Source: Lachnospiraceae bacterium
GTDB lineage: Bacteria > Bacillota > Clostridia > Lachnospirales > Lachnospiraceae
NCBI GenBank assembly: GCA_030523345.1
Contig: JAUNIR010000001.1
Coordinates: 1 to 64,000 of the forward strand
DNA length: 64,000 nucleotides
Direction: 5' to 3'
Part shown: positions 44,666 through 53,748 of the stretch, piece after piece
Numbering within the stretch: the first letter of the stretch is position 1
Layout: each line of letters begins with the position of its first letter
Notes under the pieces: model-generated
Database searches by the model: none
What the model saw: the letters and a program-made list of their open reading frames with translations, nothing else
What the model was told of the DNA's origin: nothing
Program-made: the position numbers and the translations under genes

Positions 44666-44773
44666 AAGCTGTTTTAAACAGGAAATTGGGCGAAAGCCTA
44701 TACGATAAACGGCGTCGGTTAAGTATCGCGTACAGAGTATTTGATTTCCGTCGAGATTAGAGAGGTGAAAGAG
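44666..44773 (+). promoter_or_regulatory. Structured 5' leader of rpmE (candidate L31 autoregulatory leader)
   Basis: About 105 untranslated bases separate the promoter from the L31 start and contain several short complementary segments (for example GGGCGAAAGCCT and CGATAAACGGCG...CGCG). L31 leaders that bind the protein for feedback control are described in Firmicutes; I cannot confirm the fold here. Confidence 0.4.
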
Positions 44774-44974
44774 ATGAAAGAAGGAATCCATCCTGAGTTT
44801 TATCAGGCAACAGTAACATGTAACTGTGGTAACACATTCGTTACAGGTTCTACAAAGTCAGACATTCACGTAGAAATCTGTTCAAAGTGTCATTCGTTCT
44901 ACACAGGCCAGCAGAAGAGTGCAAGAGCTGATGGACGTATTGAGAAGTTCAACAAGAAATACGGCATGAAATAA
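44774..44974 (+). CDS. rpmE: 50S ribosomal protein L31, zinc-binding form
   Basis: 66 residues starting [20 protein letters not shown]. It has four zinc-binding cysteines, two in TCNCG and two in [12 protein letters not shown]. The C-terminus is [14 protein letters not shown]. This is the zinc-containing form of L31, not the zinc-free YtiA type. AGAGGTG six bases upstream decides for ATG 44774 over the upstream ATG 44741. Confidence 0.97.
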   Translation: MKEGIHPEFYQATVTCNCGNTFVTGSTKSDIHVEICSKCHSFYTGQQKSARADGRIEKFNKKYGMK

Positions 44975-44988
44975 GTATGACTTATTAT

Positions 44989-45020
44989 AAAAGCTCGAGT
45001 GAAAACTCGGGCTTTTATTA
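44989..45020 (+). terminator. Intrinsic terminator of rpmE
   Basis: AAAAGC-t-CGAGT, loop GAAA, ACTCG-g-GCTTTT. Confidence 0.88.
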
Positions 45021-45064
45021 TATTAAACTGTTAGCAAATGCGGTTTTATAACAAGAGGTTTGTT

Positions 45065-46120
45065 ATGGCAAGAAAAAAGCGTAAAGGACATTATTCTGGA
45101 ATCGGTGGTCAGGCCGTTTTAGAAGGAATAATGATGAAAAATAAAGATAAATATTCAGTAGCGGTTAGAACTCCAAGTGGCGATATAGATGTCACTCTTG
45201 AGGAGTATGATTCTTTTACACCAAGTAAGACGTTACTTAAAATACCGTTTGTTCGTGGTATTTTTAATTTTATCGATTCTATGATTTTAGGCATACGAAC
45301 GCTTAACTATTCGGCTACTTTTTATGAGGAAGAAGATAAAAGTAGAGAAAAAGCAAGAAGAGATAAAAATTATAAGGGTAAACAGAAAGAAAAGCTTTTT
45401 GATAGAATATTTGGCGATAACGCGGATAAAGTATTATCAGTTATTACTGTTTTAGTATCTCTTGTTTTTGCAATAGTGCTATTTATGCTCGTTCCTTATT
45501 TCCTATCACAGGCATTTAGAATGGTCATTGTTAATAACACAGTTATAGCCATTCTTGAGGGAATCTTAAGGGTTCTTATATTTGTTATATATGTAGTGGC
45601 TATTTCGAAGATGAATGATATCAAGAGAGTGTATAAGTATCACGCTGCTGAACATAAATGTATTAATTGTCTTGAGACGGGCCACATTTTAAATGTAAGT
45701 AACGTAAGACGTGCATCACGACTTCATAAGAGATGTGGAACAAGTTTTATGTTCTTTGTTGTGTTTGTAAGTATAATTTTGTTTATGTTTATAAGAGTTG
45801 AAGACCCTGTAATGAGAGTTATTATAAGACTTCTTCTTTTACCTGTTATTGCGGGAATCTCATACGAGATAATACGTCTTGCAGGAAAATCTAATAATAT
45901 AATAATTAAGATCCTTTCAGCGCCAGGAATGATGCTTCAGAGGCTTACAACATGCGAGTTAGACGGAGCAGAAACTTCTAAGGGAGATGAATCCGGAAAA
46001 CGCTACGGTGATGATGACATTATAGAGGTGGCTATCGCTGCTGTAGATGCTGTTTTTGACTGGCGTGAATATTTGATAAATGAGTTTCATTATGACCCTA
46101 ATGATATTTATCAGCAGTAG
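45065..46120 (+). CDS. DUF1385 membrane protein
   Basis: 351 residues. The N-terminal motif GIGGQAVLEGIMMKNKDKYSVAVRTPSG and the central HAAEHKCINCLETG with MRTHKRCGTSF-like RLHKRCGTSFMFFV are diagnostic of DUF1385. There are about four membrane segments. The conserved Cys/His residues suggest a metal site. Function is unknown, but in Clostridia the gene is regularly placed between rpmE and prmC, as here. AAGAGG six bases upstream selects ATG 45065 over 45038. Confidence 0.9.
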   Translation: MARKKRKGHYSGIGGQAVLEGIMMKNKDKYSVAVRTPSGDIDVTLEEYDSFTPSKTLLKIPFVRGIFNFIDSMILGIRTLNYSATFYEEEDKSREKARRDKNYKGKQKEKLFDRIFGDNADKVLSVITVLVSLVFAIVLFMLVPYFLSQAFRMVIVNNTVIAILEGILRVLIFVIYVVAISKMNDIKRVYKYHAAEHKCINCLETGHILNVSNVRRASRLHKRCGTSFMFFVVFVSIILFMFIRVEDPVMRVIIRLLLLPVIAGISYEIIRLAGKSNNIIIKILSAPGMMLQRLTTCELDGAETSKGDESGKRYGDDDIIEVAIAAVDAVFDWREYLINEFHYDPNDIYQQ

Positions 46121-46132
46121 TAAGGTTGAATT

Positions 46133-46984
46133 ATGACTTATTTAGAGCTGTTCAGGTTGTGTGTTGATAAACTTAATAAAGTCGGAATAGAAGAGGCAGA
46201 ATCAGACTCTAGGGTGTTATTTCAGTATATTCTTAATGTCGATAGAAGTTATATGTTCATGCATGGGGATGAACTGGTTCATGAGGATGATGAAGCGAAA
46301 ATTATAGAAGCTGTTTTACTTAGGGAAAAAAGAATTCCGGTTCAGCATATAACAGGGTATCAGAACTTTATGGGGTTTGAATTCAAAGTGACAAAGGATG
46401 TATTAGTCCCAAGATTTGATACAGAATGCTTAGTAGAAGAAACTATGCTTGTGTGTGCAGACGGCGATAAGGTTTTAGATGTTTGCACAGGCAGTGGATG
46501 TATCTTGATTTCACTTATGAATTATAAGAATGAAATAAAAGGTTTTGGGTGTGATATTTCAGATAAAGCGTTAACAATAGCAAATGAAAACGCCACTGAA
46601 TTATGTAAACCAGGAGACGCAAAACCTCAGCTTATTTTAAGTGATTTATTTGAAAATATTACAGAAAGAGAATTTGATATTATAGTATCGAATCCTCCTT
46701 ACATTAGAAGTAATGTGATAAAAACACTTGAGCCGGAGGTTAGGGAATATGATCCGATTTTAGCCTTAGATGGTGGTGAAGATGGACTTATTTTCTACAA
46801 AAGAATTGCAAAGGATGCAATGGATTATTTAAGAGTAGGTGGACATCTATTAGTGGAAATTGGTAATGACCAGGGTGAAGATGTTCGGAAATTATTCGTG
46901 GAAAATGGCTACAGTGATGTTAAAATAAAAAAAGATTTAGCTGGCAATGACAGAGTTGTTAGCGGAAGAAAAGTTAAGAGGTAA
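46133..46984 (+). CDS. prmC: Peptide chain release factor N5-glutamine methyltransferase
   Basis: 283 residues with an N-terminal helical bundle that contacts the release factor, the SAM-binding motif [15 protein letters not shown], and the catalytic NPPYI motif. PrmC methylates the GGQ glutamine of release factors. The next gene is RF1, its substrate, starting 2 bases after this stop. Confidence 0.95.
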   Translation: MTYLELFRLCVDKLNKVGIEEAESDSRVLFQYILNVDRSYMFMHGDELVHEDDEAKIIEAVLLREKRIPVQHITGYQNFMGFEFKVTKDVLVPRFDTECLVEETMLVCADGDKVLDVCTGSGCILISLMNYKNEIKGFGCDISDKALTIANENATELCKPGDAKPQLILSDLFENITEREFDIIVSNPPYIRSNVIKTLEPEVREYDPILALDGGEDGLIFYKRIAKDAMDYLRVGGHLLVEIGNDQGEDVRKLFVENGYSDVKIKKDLAGNDRVVSGRKVKR

Positions 46985-46986
46985 TT

Positions 46987-48063
46987 ATGTTTGATAAACT
47001 AGAAGATCTGATAGTTCGATATCAGGAAATTATGAATGAGCTTTCTGAACCTGGAGTGGCAGATAATCCAGCTAGATTTAAAAAGCTTATGAAAGAGCAG
47101 AGTGATCTTGCACCTCTTGTTGAGGCATATACTGAGTATAAAAAGGCAAAGCAGGACATTGATGATTCCCTTATGATGCTTGATGAGGAATCAGATCCTG
47201 ATATGAAGGAAATGCTAAGAGAAGAATTGGCAGATGCCAAGAAGAGAGTAGCAGAGCTTGAAGAGGAACTTAAGATTTTACTTCTTCCAAAAGACCCTAA
47301 CGATGATAAGAACGTAATCGTTGAAATAAGAGCGGGTGCAGGCGGAGAAGAGGCGGCCCTTTTTGCTGCAGAAATTTATAGAATGTATGTACATTATGCA
47401 GAAGGAAGAGGATGGAAATGCGGCCTCGTAGAGTGTGATGATACAGGCATTGGTGGAATGAAATCAGTAACATTTACAATTACTGGTGCTGGTGCGTACT
47501 CAATTATGAAATATGAATCAGGAGTACATCGTGTACAGCGTGTTCCAGAGACAGAATCGGGTGGAAGAATTCATACCTCAACAATTTCAGTTGCTGTAAT
47601 GGCGGAAGTTGATGATGACATAGAAATCGATATTCCAGAAAAGGATATCAGAATTGATGTTATGAGAGCATCTGGTAATGGTGGTCAGTGTGTCAATACA
47701 ACAGACTCTGCTGTGCGACTTACACATTATCCAACAGGTATTGTAATTTATTCTCAGACAGAAAAATCTCAGCTTCAGAATAAGGAAAAGGCATTTAATC
47801 TCCTTCGTGCAAAGCTCTATGATTTGAAGATGCAGGAGATGCATGATGCTGAGGCGGAACTCCGTCGTAGCCAGATTGGTACTGGAGATCGTTCGGAAAA
47901 AATTCGTACATACAATTTCCCACAGGGACGTTGTACAGATCACAGAATTAACCTTACACTTTATAAGCTTGATAAGATTATGAACGGTGATATTCAGGAA
48001 ATAATTGATGCATGTATTGCGGCAGATCAGGCGGCTAAATTAGCCAAGATGAACCAGGAATAG
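46987..48063 (+). CDS. prfA: Peptide chain release factor 1
   Basis: 358 residues. The GGQ loop is [19 protein letters not shown]. The PxT codon-recognition tripeptide is present as PET in [16 protein letters not shown], which marks RF1 (UAA/UAG) as opposed to RF2 (SPF). There is no in-frame stop or frameshift in the gene. Confidence 0.96.
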   Translation: MFDKLEDLIVRYQEIMNELSEPGVADNPARFKKLMKEQSDLAPLVEAYTEYKKAKQDIDDSLMMLDEESDPDMKEMLREELADAKKRVAELEEELKILLLPKDPNDDKNVIVEIRAGAGGEEAALFAAEIYRMYVHYAEGRGWKCGLVECDDTGIGGMKSVTFTITGAGAYSIMKYESGVHRVQRVPETESGGRIHTSTISVAVMAEVDDDIEIDIPEKDIRIDVMRASGNGGQCVNTTDSAVRLTHYPTGIVIYSQTEKSQLQNKEKAFNLLRAKLYDLKMQEMHDAEAELRRSQIGTGDRSEKIRTYNFPQGRCTDHRINLTLYKLDKIMNGDIQEIIDACIAADQAAKLAKMNQE

Positions 48064-48064
48064 T

Positions 48065-49114
48065 ATGGATATAGAACATAAAAGAAGGGTGCGTTACAAG
48101 GGAACGCACCCTCGTCATTTTCATGAAAAGTATAAAGAACAAAATCCAGAGAAATATGCAGACACGATTGAAAAGGTAATAAGCAAGGGGAGCACTCCTG
48201 CGGGTATGCATATTTCTATTATGGTGCAGGAAATTTTAGATGTTTTAAATATTAAGCCGGGAGAAACAGGTCTTGATGCAACGCTTGGGTATGGTGGGCA
48301 TACGAAAGCAATGCTTGAAAAACTCGAAGGGAAAGGCCATATGTGGGCGCTCGACGTTGATCCTATAGAAATAGTTAAGACAAAGGAGAGACTTAAAAAT
48401 CTAGGATTTGATGAAGATATTTTGTCAATTAGACGTATTAACTTTGCTAATATAGACGAGATCGTAAATGAGTCAGGAAAATTCGATTTTATATTGGCCG
48501 ATTTAGGGGTTTCTTCGATGCAGATTGACACGCCTGAAAGAGGATTTTCCTATAAGGTTGATGCACCACTTGATTTAAGACTCGATCCGGAACATGGTAT
48601 GAGTGCTGCAGACAGGCTAAATGAATTGTCAGAGGATGATTTTATAGGGTTAATGATTGAAAACTCTGATGAGCCATATGCAGAACAGATTGCAGCTGTT
48701 GTAACGCTAAAAAAGAAAATGGGTATGCCAGTAAGGACTACTGTGGATTTAAAGAATGCAATAGAAGAAGCACTATATAGAGTAAAGAGTCTTTCAGATA
48801 AGGAGAGAAAAGATGCCTTAAAGAAGTCATGTGCCAGGGTTTTTCAGGCGCTTAGAATAGATGTAAATTCCGAATTTGAAGTTTTATATGATTTTCTCGA
48901 AAAATTACCAGGAGTACTTAATGAAGGTGGAAGAGTGGCGATACTTACATTCCATTCTGGAGAAGACAGATTAGTAAAAAAAGCATTTAAATCGATGTAT
49001 AGAGAGGGCATATATTCCGATATTTCGAATGATGTTACAAGACCTTCAGAAGATGAATGTAGAAGAAATCCAAGGGCAAAATCTACAAAGTTAAGGTGGG
49101 CGATTAAGTCATGA
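48065..49114 (+). CDS. rsmH: RsmH-type 16S rRNA m4C1402 methyltransferase, paralog with N-terminal extension
   Basis: 349 residues. The SAM-binding core is LDATLGYGGHTKAMLEK, and DLGVSSMQIDTPERGFSYK...PLDLR is the MraW/RsmH signature. The C-terminus has ALRIDVNSE and ILTFHSGEDRLVKKAF. A basic N-terminal extension (about 1-45, RRVRYKGTHPRHFHEKYKE) precedes the normal start of the family. Canonical RsmH lies in the division/cell-wall cluster; here the neighbours are prfA and a thiamine kinase, so this is probably a second copy. Its rRNA target may differ. Confidence 0.9.
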   Translation: MDIEHKRRVRYKGTHPRHFHEKYKEQNPEKYADTIEKVISKGSTPAGMHISIMVQEILDVLNIKPGETGLDATLGYGGHTKAMLEKLEGKGHMWALDVDPIEIVKTKERLKNLGFDEDILSIRRINFANIDEIVNESGKFDFILADLGVSSMQIDTPERGFSYKVDAPLDLRLDPEHGMSAADRLNELSEDDFIGLMIENSDEPYAEQIAAVVTLKKKMGMPVRTTVDLKNAIEEALYRVKSLSDKERKDALKKSCARVFQALRIDVNSEFEVLYDFLEKLPGVLNEGGRVAILTFHSGEDRLVKKAFKSMYREGIYSDISNDVTRPSEDECRRNPRAKSTKLRWAIKS

Positions 49115-49752
49115 GCAGAGCAGTAATTGTGTGTGGTGCGGAAATTAAAGATTATGATTTCGTAAAATCTTATCTTAGAGTTGATGATTTTTATATTTGT
49201 TGCGATTCCGGATTGTCTCATATTAAAAAACTAGGTATTAGTAATCCTGATCTTATTATTGGTGACTTCGATTCTCATGATAAGCCTGATGACAATGAAT
49301 ATCCAGCAGGAGAAATAATTGTTCTTCCAAGAGAAAAGGATGATACAGATTCAGCATATGCAGTGAAGGAAGCTGTTAAGAGAGGATTTGACGAGGTACT
49401 TCTTGTAGGGGCTATTGGAGGAAGGCTGGATCATGGACTTGTCAATGTGTATGCATTAATAGGCCTATACGAAAAGGATATTAATGCAGAAATTGTAGAT
49501 GATTATTCAGTGATGGGTATTTTGGGACCTGCAAGTGTGGGAACAGTAAACGATCAGTGGGCTTATTTTTCACTCTTGGCCATATCTGGAAAGGTGGAAG
49601 GCGTTACAATAAAAAACGCAAAGTATGAGCTGAAAAATGCTAGTATTGCGCCTTCTTATCAGTTTGCAACAAGTAACGAGCCTATACAGGGAAAGATGGT
49701 AGAAATAACAGTTGGGGAGGGTTATCTCCTACTTATAAAAGATAGGATTTAA
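49111..49752 (+). CDS. thiN: Thiamine pyrophosphokinase
   Basis: 213 residues. Motifs are CCDSGLSHIKKLG, IGDFDSHDKP, PREKDDTDSAYAV and GAIGGRLDHGLVNV, and the C-terminal beta-sandwich follows. The enzyme transfers pyrophosphate from ATP to thiamine in the cytoplasm, giving TPP. It overlaps the RsmH gene by 4 bases. It pairs functionally with the riboswitch-controlled thiamine transporter gene at 51678. Confidence 0.94.
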   Translation: MSRAVIVCGAEIKDYDFVKSYLRVDDFYICCDSGLSHIKKLGISNPDLIIGDFDSHDKPDDNEYPAGEIIVLPREKDDTDSAYAVKEAVKRGFDEVLLVGAIGGRLDHGLVNVYALIGLYEKDINAEIVDDYSVMGILGPASVGTVNDQWAYFSLLAISGKVEGVTIKNAKYELKNASIAPSYQFATSNEPIQGKMVEITVGEGYLLLIKDRI

Positions 49753-49798
49753 TGACAATTAAGTATGTCGGGTCAATATATAAGTCGCAGGTCTTTTG

Positions 49799-49827
49799 TT
49801 GAAAATAATAATTAAAATTTTTATAAT
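49799..49827 (+). promoter_or_regulatory. Predicted promoter of the flavoprotein gene
   Basis: TTGAAA, 17-base spacer, TATAAT. Confidence 0.65.
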
Positions 49828-49869
49828 AATATATTATTGGGTAACTAAGAAGGGGAAATAAATACCATT

Positions 49870-51429
49870 ATGAAAAAGGTAATTGTTATTGGTGGGGGTC
49901 CAGCCGGGCTTACAGCAGCATATGAAATTCTTTCAAAAAGTAAAGAATACTCGGTAACACTTTTAGAAGAAAGTGATTACTTTGGAGGAATAAGTAAGAC
50001 TGTAAATTATAAAGGAAATAGGATGGATATGGGAGGACATCGCTTCTTCTCGAAGGATCCGGATGTTAATGCCTGGTGGCAGAAGATGCTTCCAGTGCAG
50101 GGAAGTCTGCCTTATGATGATATTAAGCTTAATAGAATATCACCAGTTATGAGTGGTGGACCTGACCCTGAAAAAGAAGATAGGGTAATGCTTATGAGAC
50201 GTAGAGTTTCTCGAATATTATTCGATAGAAAGTTTTATGATTACCCAATATCTTTGAAGCCAGAAACGTTTAAAAATATGGGATTAATGACCACAATTAG
50301 TGTGGGTTTTTCATATCTTGCATCCATGATACATAAGCTTCCTGAGAACAATCTTGAGAATTTCTATATTAATAGATTTGGAAGACGACTGTATTCAATG
50401 TTTTTTGAGTACTACACTGAAAATTTGTGGGGAAGACATCCTTCGGAAATTGATGCTTCTTGGGGAGAACAGCGAGTAAAGGGTCTTTCTATATTAGCTG
50501 TATTAAAAGATATATTTGGTAAAATTTTTAAAACTAAAAACAGAAAGGTAGAGACCTCTCTTATTGAGGAATTTAAATATCCAAAATTAGGACCTGGGCA
50601 GCTTTGGGATGTTACGGCTTTGGAAATCGAAAAGCTAGGTGGAAAAATAATCAAAAATGCTAAAGTAGTAAAGATTCATAAGAATGGAAATATTGTTACA
50701 GGCGTTTCATATGAAAATGCAGGAAATGTAGTTGAACTGGATGGCGACTACATTATTTCTTCGATGCCACTGAAGGATCTGGTCGGTGGTATGAATGATG
50801 TCGATGAAAATCCAAAGAGAATTGCAGCGGGACTTCCATATAGAGATTATATGACATTAGGTGTACTTGTCTCAAAAATCAATCTTAAAAACCAAACCAA
50901 TATAAAAACACTTAATAATATTGTTCCGGATTGTTGGGTATATGTACAGGATAGAAGTGTTAAGCTTGGCAGATTCCAAATATACAATAACTGGTCTCCA
51001 TATATGGTGGATGATATTGAGAATACAGTATGGATTGGGCTTGAATATTTTGTAAATGAGGGCGATGAATTCTGGAACATGACAGAGGAACAATTCTCAA
51101 AATTAGGAATCGAAGAAATGATTTCTTTAGGCCTTATAGACTCTGAAAAGGTGGTCATTGATACTCATATGGAAAAAGTTAAGAAGGCATATCCTGCGTA
51201 TTTTGATACATATGATGAAATTGATGTGTTGATAGATTATCTCAAAAAGATTGAAAACTTATTCTGTGTAGGTAGAAATGGTCAGCATAGATACAATAAT
51301 ATTGACCATTCTATGGTAACATCTTTTGAAGCAGTAAAAAATATTTTGACAGGAAAAAAAGATCCAACAAATGTTTGGAGTGTGAATACGGAAAAGGAGT
51401 ATCATGAAGAGCTAAAGCAGGAATCATAA
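49870..51429 (+). CDS. FAD-dependent oxidoreductase (UDP-galactopyranose mutase/amine oxidase-like)
   Basis: 519 residues. The N-terminal Rossmann motif is [18 protein letters not shown], with the Glu ending the second strand in LLEES. The substrate-entry motif is [33 protein letters not shown] in the middle and [18 protein letters not shown] at the C-terminus complete the FAD site and resemble UGM-like or protoporphyrinogen-oxidase-like proteins. The related NAD(P)-binding flavoproteins are often linked to cell-surface glycan synthesis. No glycosyltransferase is next to it, so the substrate is unknown. Confidence 0.8.
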   Translation: MKKVIVIGGGPAGLTAAYEILSKSKEYSVTLLEESDYFGGISKTVNYKGNRMDMGGHRFFSKDPDVNAWWQKMLPVQGSLPYDDIKLNRISPVMSGGPDPEKEDRVMLMRRRVSRILFDRKFYDYPISLKPETFKNMGLMTTISVGFSYLASMIHKLPENNLENFYINRFGRRLYSMFFEYYTENLWGRHPSEIDASWGEQRVKGLSILAVLKDIFGKIFKTKNRKVETSLIEEFKYPKLGPGQLWDVTALEIEKLGGKIIKNAKVVKIHKNGNIVTGVSYENAGNVVELDGDYIISSMPLKDLVGGMNDVDENPKRIAAGLPYRDYMTLGVLVSKINLKNQTNIKTLNNIVPDCWVYVQDRSVKLGRFQIYNNWSPYMVDDIENTVWIGLEYFVNEGDEFWNMTEEQFSKLGIEEMISLGLIDSEKVVIDTHMEKVKKAYPAYFDTYDEIDVLIDYLKKIENLFCVGRNGQHRYNNIDHSMVTSFEAVKNILTGKKDPTNVWSVNTEKEYHEELKQES

Positions 51430-51438
51430 TAGATACAC

Positions 51439-51467
51439 TTGACATCCGTACTTTAAAATAATAATAT
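51439..51467 (+). promoter_or_regulatory. thiT promoter
   Basis: TTGACA, 17-base spacer, TAATAT, ending about seven bases before the predicted transcription start of the riboswitch. Confidence 0.75.
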
Positions 51468-51475
51468 ATGAACGT

Positions 51476-51584
51476 TGCTAGGGGAGGACCCGAATACTTA
51501 ATAGAAGTAGAATCTAATAAGCATGGGTCCTGAGACTATAACCCTCACTACTTGATCCGGATAATACCGGCGTAAGGAAGCTTT
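51476..51584 (+). promoter_or_regulatory. TPP riboswitch (THI element)
   Basis: The conserved blocks occur in order: GGGGAG near the 5' end, a variable P3 arm, CCTGAGA, ACCC, TTGATCCGGATAATACCGG and CGTAAGGAAG. The pyrophosphate- and pyrimidine-binding loops are intact. It controls the following thiT gene. Variation from consensus: TTGATC replaces CTGATC. Confidence 0.95.
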
Positions 51585-51639
51585 AGTAAAATTGCAACAG
51601 TCATTGTTATGGCTAGTTGCATATAATGCATTCGAAAGT

Positions 51640-51677
51640 AGTCCCCTCCATAAATTATTTTATAGGAGGACTTTTTT
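51640..51677 (+). terminator. Riboswitch-controlled terminator that also sequesters the thiT ribosome binding site
   Basis: AGTCC...TCC..ATAAA pairs with TTTAT-AGGAGGACT and is followed by six T. The right arm contains the AGGAGG (51664-51669) of thiT, eight bases before its ATG, so one hairpin could block both transcription and translation. A candidate antiterminator lies at 51594-51620 (GCAAC...GTTGC). Confidence 0.7.
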
Positions 51678-52253
51678 ATGTCACAGAAAACAAAATTATT
51701 AGCAGAAGGAGCTGCAATGGTCGCTCTTGCTACAGTACTCAGTTTCATTCGCGTTATTCAAATGCCATGGGGTGGTTCTGTAACACTTTTATCAATGTTA
51801 CCAATCGTTATCTTCTCAATTAAGAACGGTGTAAAGAATGGACTTATGGCATCGTTTGCTTTTTCTCTCATCCAGTTTGGACAGGGAGTTATGGATGGCC
51901 TCTTTGGCTGGGGACTTACACCTGCTTCACTAGTTGCATGTATTGTAATTGACTATATTCTTGCATTTACAGTATTAGGGTTTGCTGGAGCATTTAAGAA
52001 CAAAGGTATGTCTGGCTGGATTACAGGAACAGTTATTGCGATAGCTTTGAGACTCTTAATGCACTTTATTAGCGGTGTGGTTATCTGGCATAGCTTTGGT
52101 GAGCTTTGGGGTGGATTCGCAACAGAGAACACTATTCTTTATAGCCTCTTATATAATGGAGCATATATGATTCCAGAAATTATATTTACAACAATTGGTG
52201 CAGTAGTTCTTCTTAAGGCACCACAGACAAAGAAATTAATCTTAGGTGAATAA
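51678..52253 (+). CDS. thiT: Thiamine-specific ECF transporter S component
   Basis: 191 residues with six predicted membrane helices. It shows the ThiT pattern AEGAAMVALATVLSFIRVIQMPWGGSVTLLSMLPI, followed by SLIQFGQGVMDGLFGWGLTPASL and RLLMHFISGVVIW, with the aromatic residues that stack on thiamine. It needs the shared EcfAA'T energising module, which is not in the window. The TPP riboswitch upstream makes the substrate assignment firm. Confidence 0.95.
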   Translation: MSQKTKLLAEGAAMVALATVLSFIRVIQMPWGGSVTLLSMLPIVIFSIKNGVKNGLMASFAFSLIQFGQGVMDGLFGWGLTPASLVACIVIDYILAFTVLGFAGAFKNKGMSGWITGTVIAIALRLLMHFISGVVIWHSFGELWGGFATENTILYSLLYNGAYMIPEIIFTTIGAVVLLKAPQTKKLILGE

Positions 52254-52282
52254 TTTAATTTATAATTGTAAACAAAAATACC

Positions 52283-52312
52283 AAAGAGCAGTAGAAATAC
52301 TGCTCTTTATTT
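52283..52312 (+). terminator. Intrinsic terminator of thiT
   Basis: AAAGAGCAGTA, loop GAAA, TACTGCTCTTT, then TATTTATT. Confidence 0.85.
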
Positions 52313-52361
52313 ATTGAAAATTATCATACTAAAAAATCAAGCTTAGTAATAAAATAAGTGT

Positions 52362-53738
52362 ATGGGCAAGGAAGACAAAAAAGACTATTCGAATATGATA
52401 ACAGGGCCTACATTTTTTAAGATGGTAATGTTTTCAATCCCTGTTATTCTGTCTGGCGTTCTGCAGCTATTATTTAATGCCGCAGACATAATTGTCGTAG
52501 GTAAATTTGCAGGTGATGAGTCACTAGCAGCAGTAGGCTCTACCTCAGCCCTTATCAATCTTTTTACAAATGTATTTATAGGCCTTTCGGTTGGATCTAA
52601 TGTAATTATAGCTCATTTTATCGGAGCGGGAGACAAGGAACGAGTTTCTAGAACTGTGCATACAAGCATTGTCTTATCTATTGTTTCAGGCATATTTTTA
52701 GCTATATTTGGATTTTTATTTGCAAATCCGGTATTAAAGCTTATGGGAAGTCCTGATAACGTTATTGGCCTTGCAACTCTTTACCTTAAAATTTATTTTA
52801 TGGGCATGCCAGCGCTCCTTATATATAATTTCGGATCTGCAATGATGAGGGCTATAGGGGATACAAAAAGACCTTTGTATTTCCTTACAACGTCGGGAGT
52901 GCTGAACGTAATTCTTAATATGATACTTGTAATTTGCTTTTCTCTTGGCGTTGCAGGGGTAGCGATTGCAACAGTTGTGTCAGAATATTTGTCAGCGATA
53001 TTTATTCTTTGGTTCCTTGTTAGAAAGAGCGACGTATTAAAACTCGAATTTAAAAATTTAAGAATAGATAAATATGTTTTGCTAAAAATTATTCAAATTG
53101 GATTTCCGGCAGGACTACAGGGTACAATTTTCTCATTGTCAAACGTTGTTATTCAGTCGGCGGTTAATTCTTTTGGATCCAATGTAGTTGCAGGTAACTC
53201 GGCTACTATGAATATAGAGGGGTTTGTATATATGGCAATGAATGCCATATATCAGACATCACTTACTTTTGTTGGACAGAACTATGGGGCTGGAAAGAAG
53301 AAGAGAGTATTGAAATGCACACTTCAGTGTGAGCTAATAGTAATAATAGTAGGACTTATATTTGGTACGACAGGAAGCATTTTCAGTACAGAACTCCTTC
53401 ATATATATTCGGACTCTGCAGCGGTAATAGCGGCTGGGAAGATAAGATGCATGTATATATTGCCTATATATTTCTTGTGTGGATGTATGGAAGTTATGGT
53501 AGGCTCGCTAAGGGCAATAGGACAATCGGTCATACCGATGATTACTTCTATGATTGGGGCGTGTGCATTGAGGCTTGTATGGATTGCAACAGTATTTCAG
53601 TTTAGAAGAACTACGGGAATGCTGTATATTTCCTATCCGATATCATGGATTGTAACGCTAATGGCGCACATTGCGTTCTTTATATATTTTTATAAAAAAA
53701 TACCAGAGGAAAGACAGGCTAATACACAGGTGGCCTAA
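52362..53738 (+). CDS. MATE-family efflux transporter
   Basis: 458 residues with 12 predicted membrane helices in two pseudo-symmetric halves. Typical segments are VMFSIPVILSGVLQLLFNAADIIVVGKF, SLAAVGSTSALINLF and GMPALLIYNFGSAMMRAIGDTKRPLYF. It belongs to the DinF/NorM-like exporters, which use a Na+ or H+ gradient to expel cationic drugs or metabolites. The substrate is unknown. The ribosome binding site is weak. The SulP gene follows after 10 bases, so the two may be co-transcribed. Confidence 0.9.
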   Translation: MGKEDKKDYSNMITGPTFFKMVMFSIPVILSGVLQLLFNAADIIVVGKFAGDESLAAVGSTSALINLFTNVFIGLSVGSNVIIAHFIGAGDKERVSRTVHTSIVLSIVSGIFLAIFGFLFANPVLKLMGSPDNVIGLATLYLKIYFMGMPALLIYNFGSAMMRAIGDTKRPLYFLTTSGVLNVILNMILVICFSLGVAGVAIATVVSEYLSAIFILWFLVRKSDVLKLEFKNLRIDKYVLLKIIQIGFPAGLQGTIFSLSNVVIQSAVNSFGSNVVAGNSATMNIEGFVYMAMNAIYQTSLTFVGQNYGAGKKKRVLKCTLQCELIVIIVGLIFGTTGSIFSTELLHIYSDSAAVIAAGKIRCMYILPIYFLCGCMEVMVGSLRAIGQSVIPMITSMIGACALRLVWIATVFQFRRTTGMLYISYPISWIVTLMAHIAFFIYFYKKIPEERQANTQVA

Positions 53739-53748
53739 GAGGAGAAAA

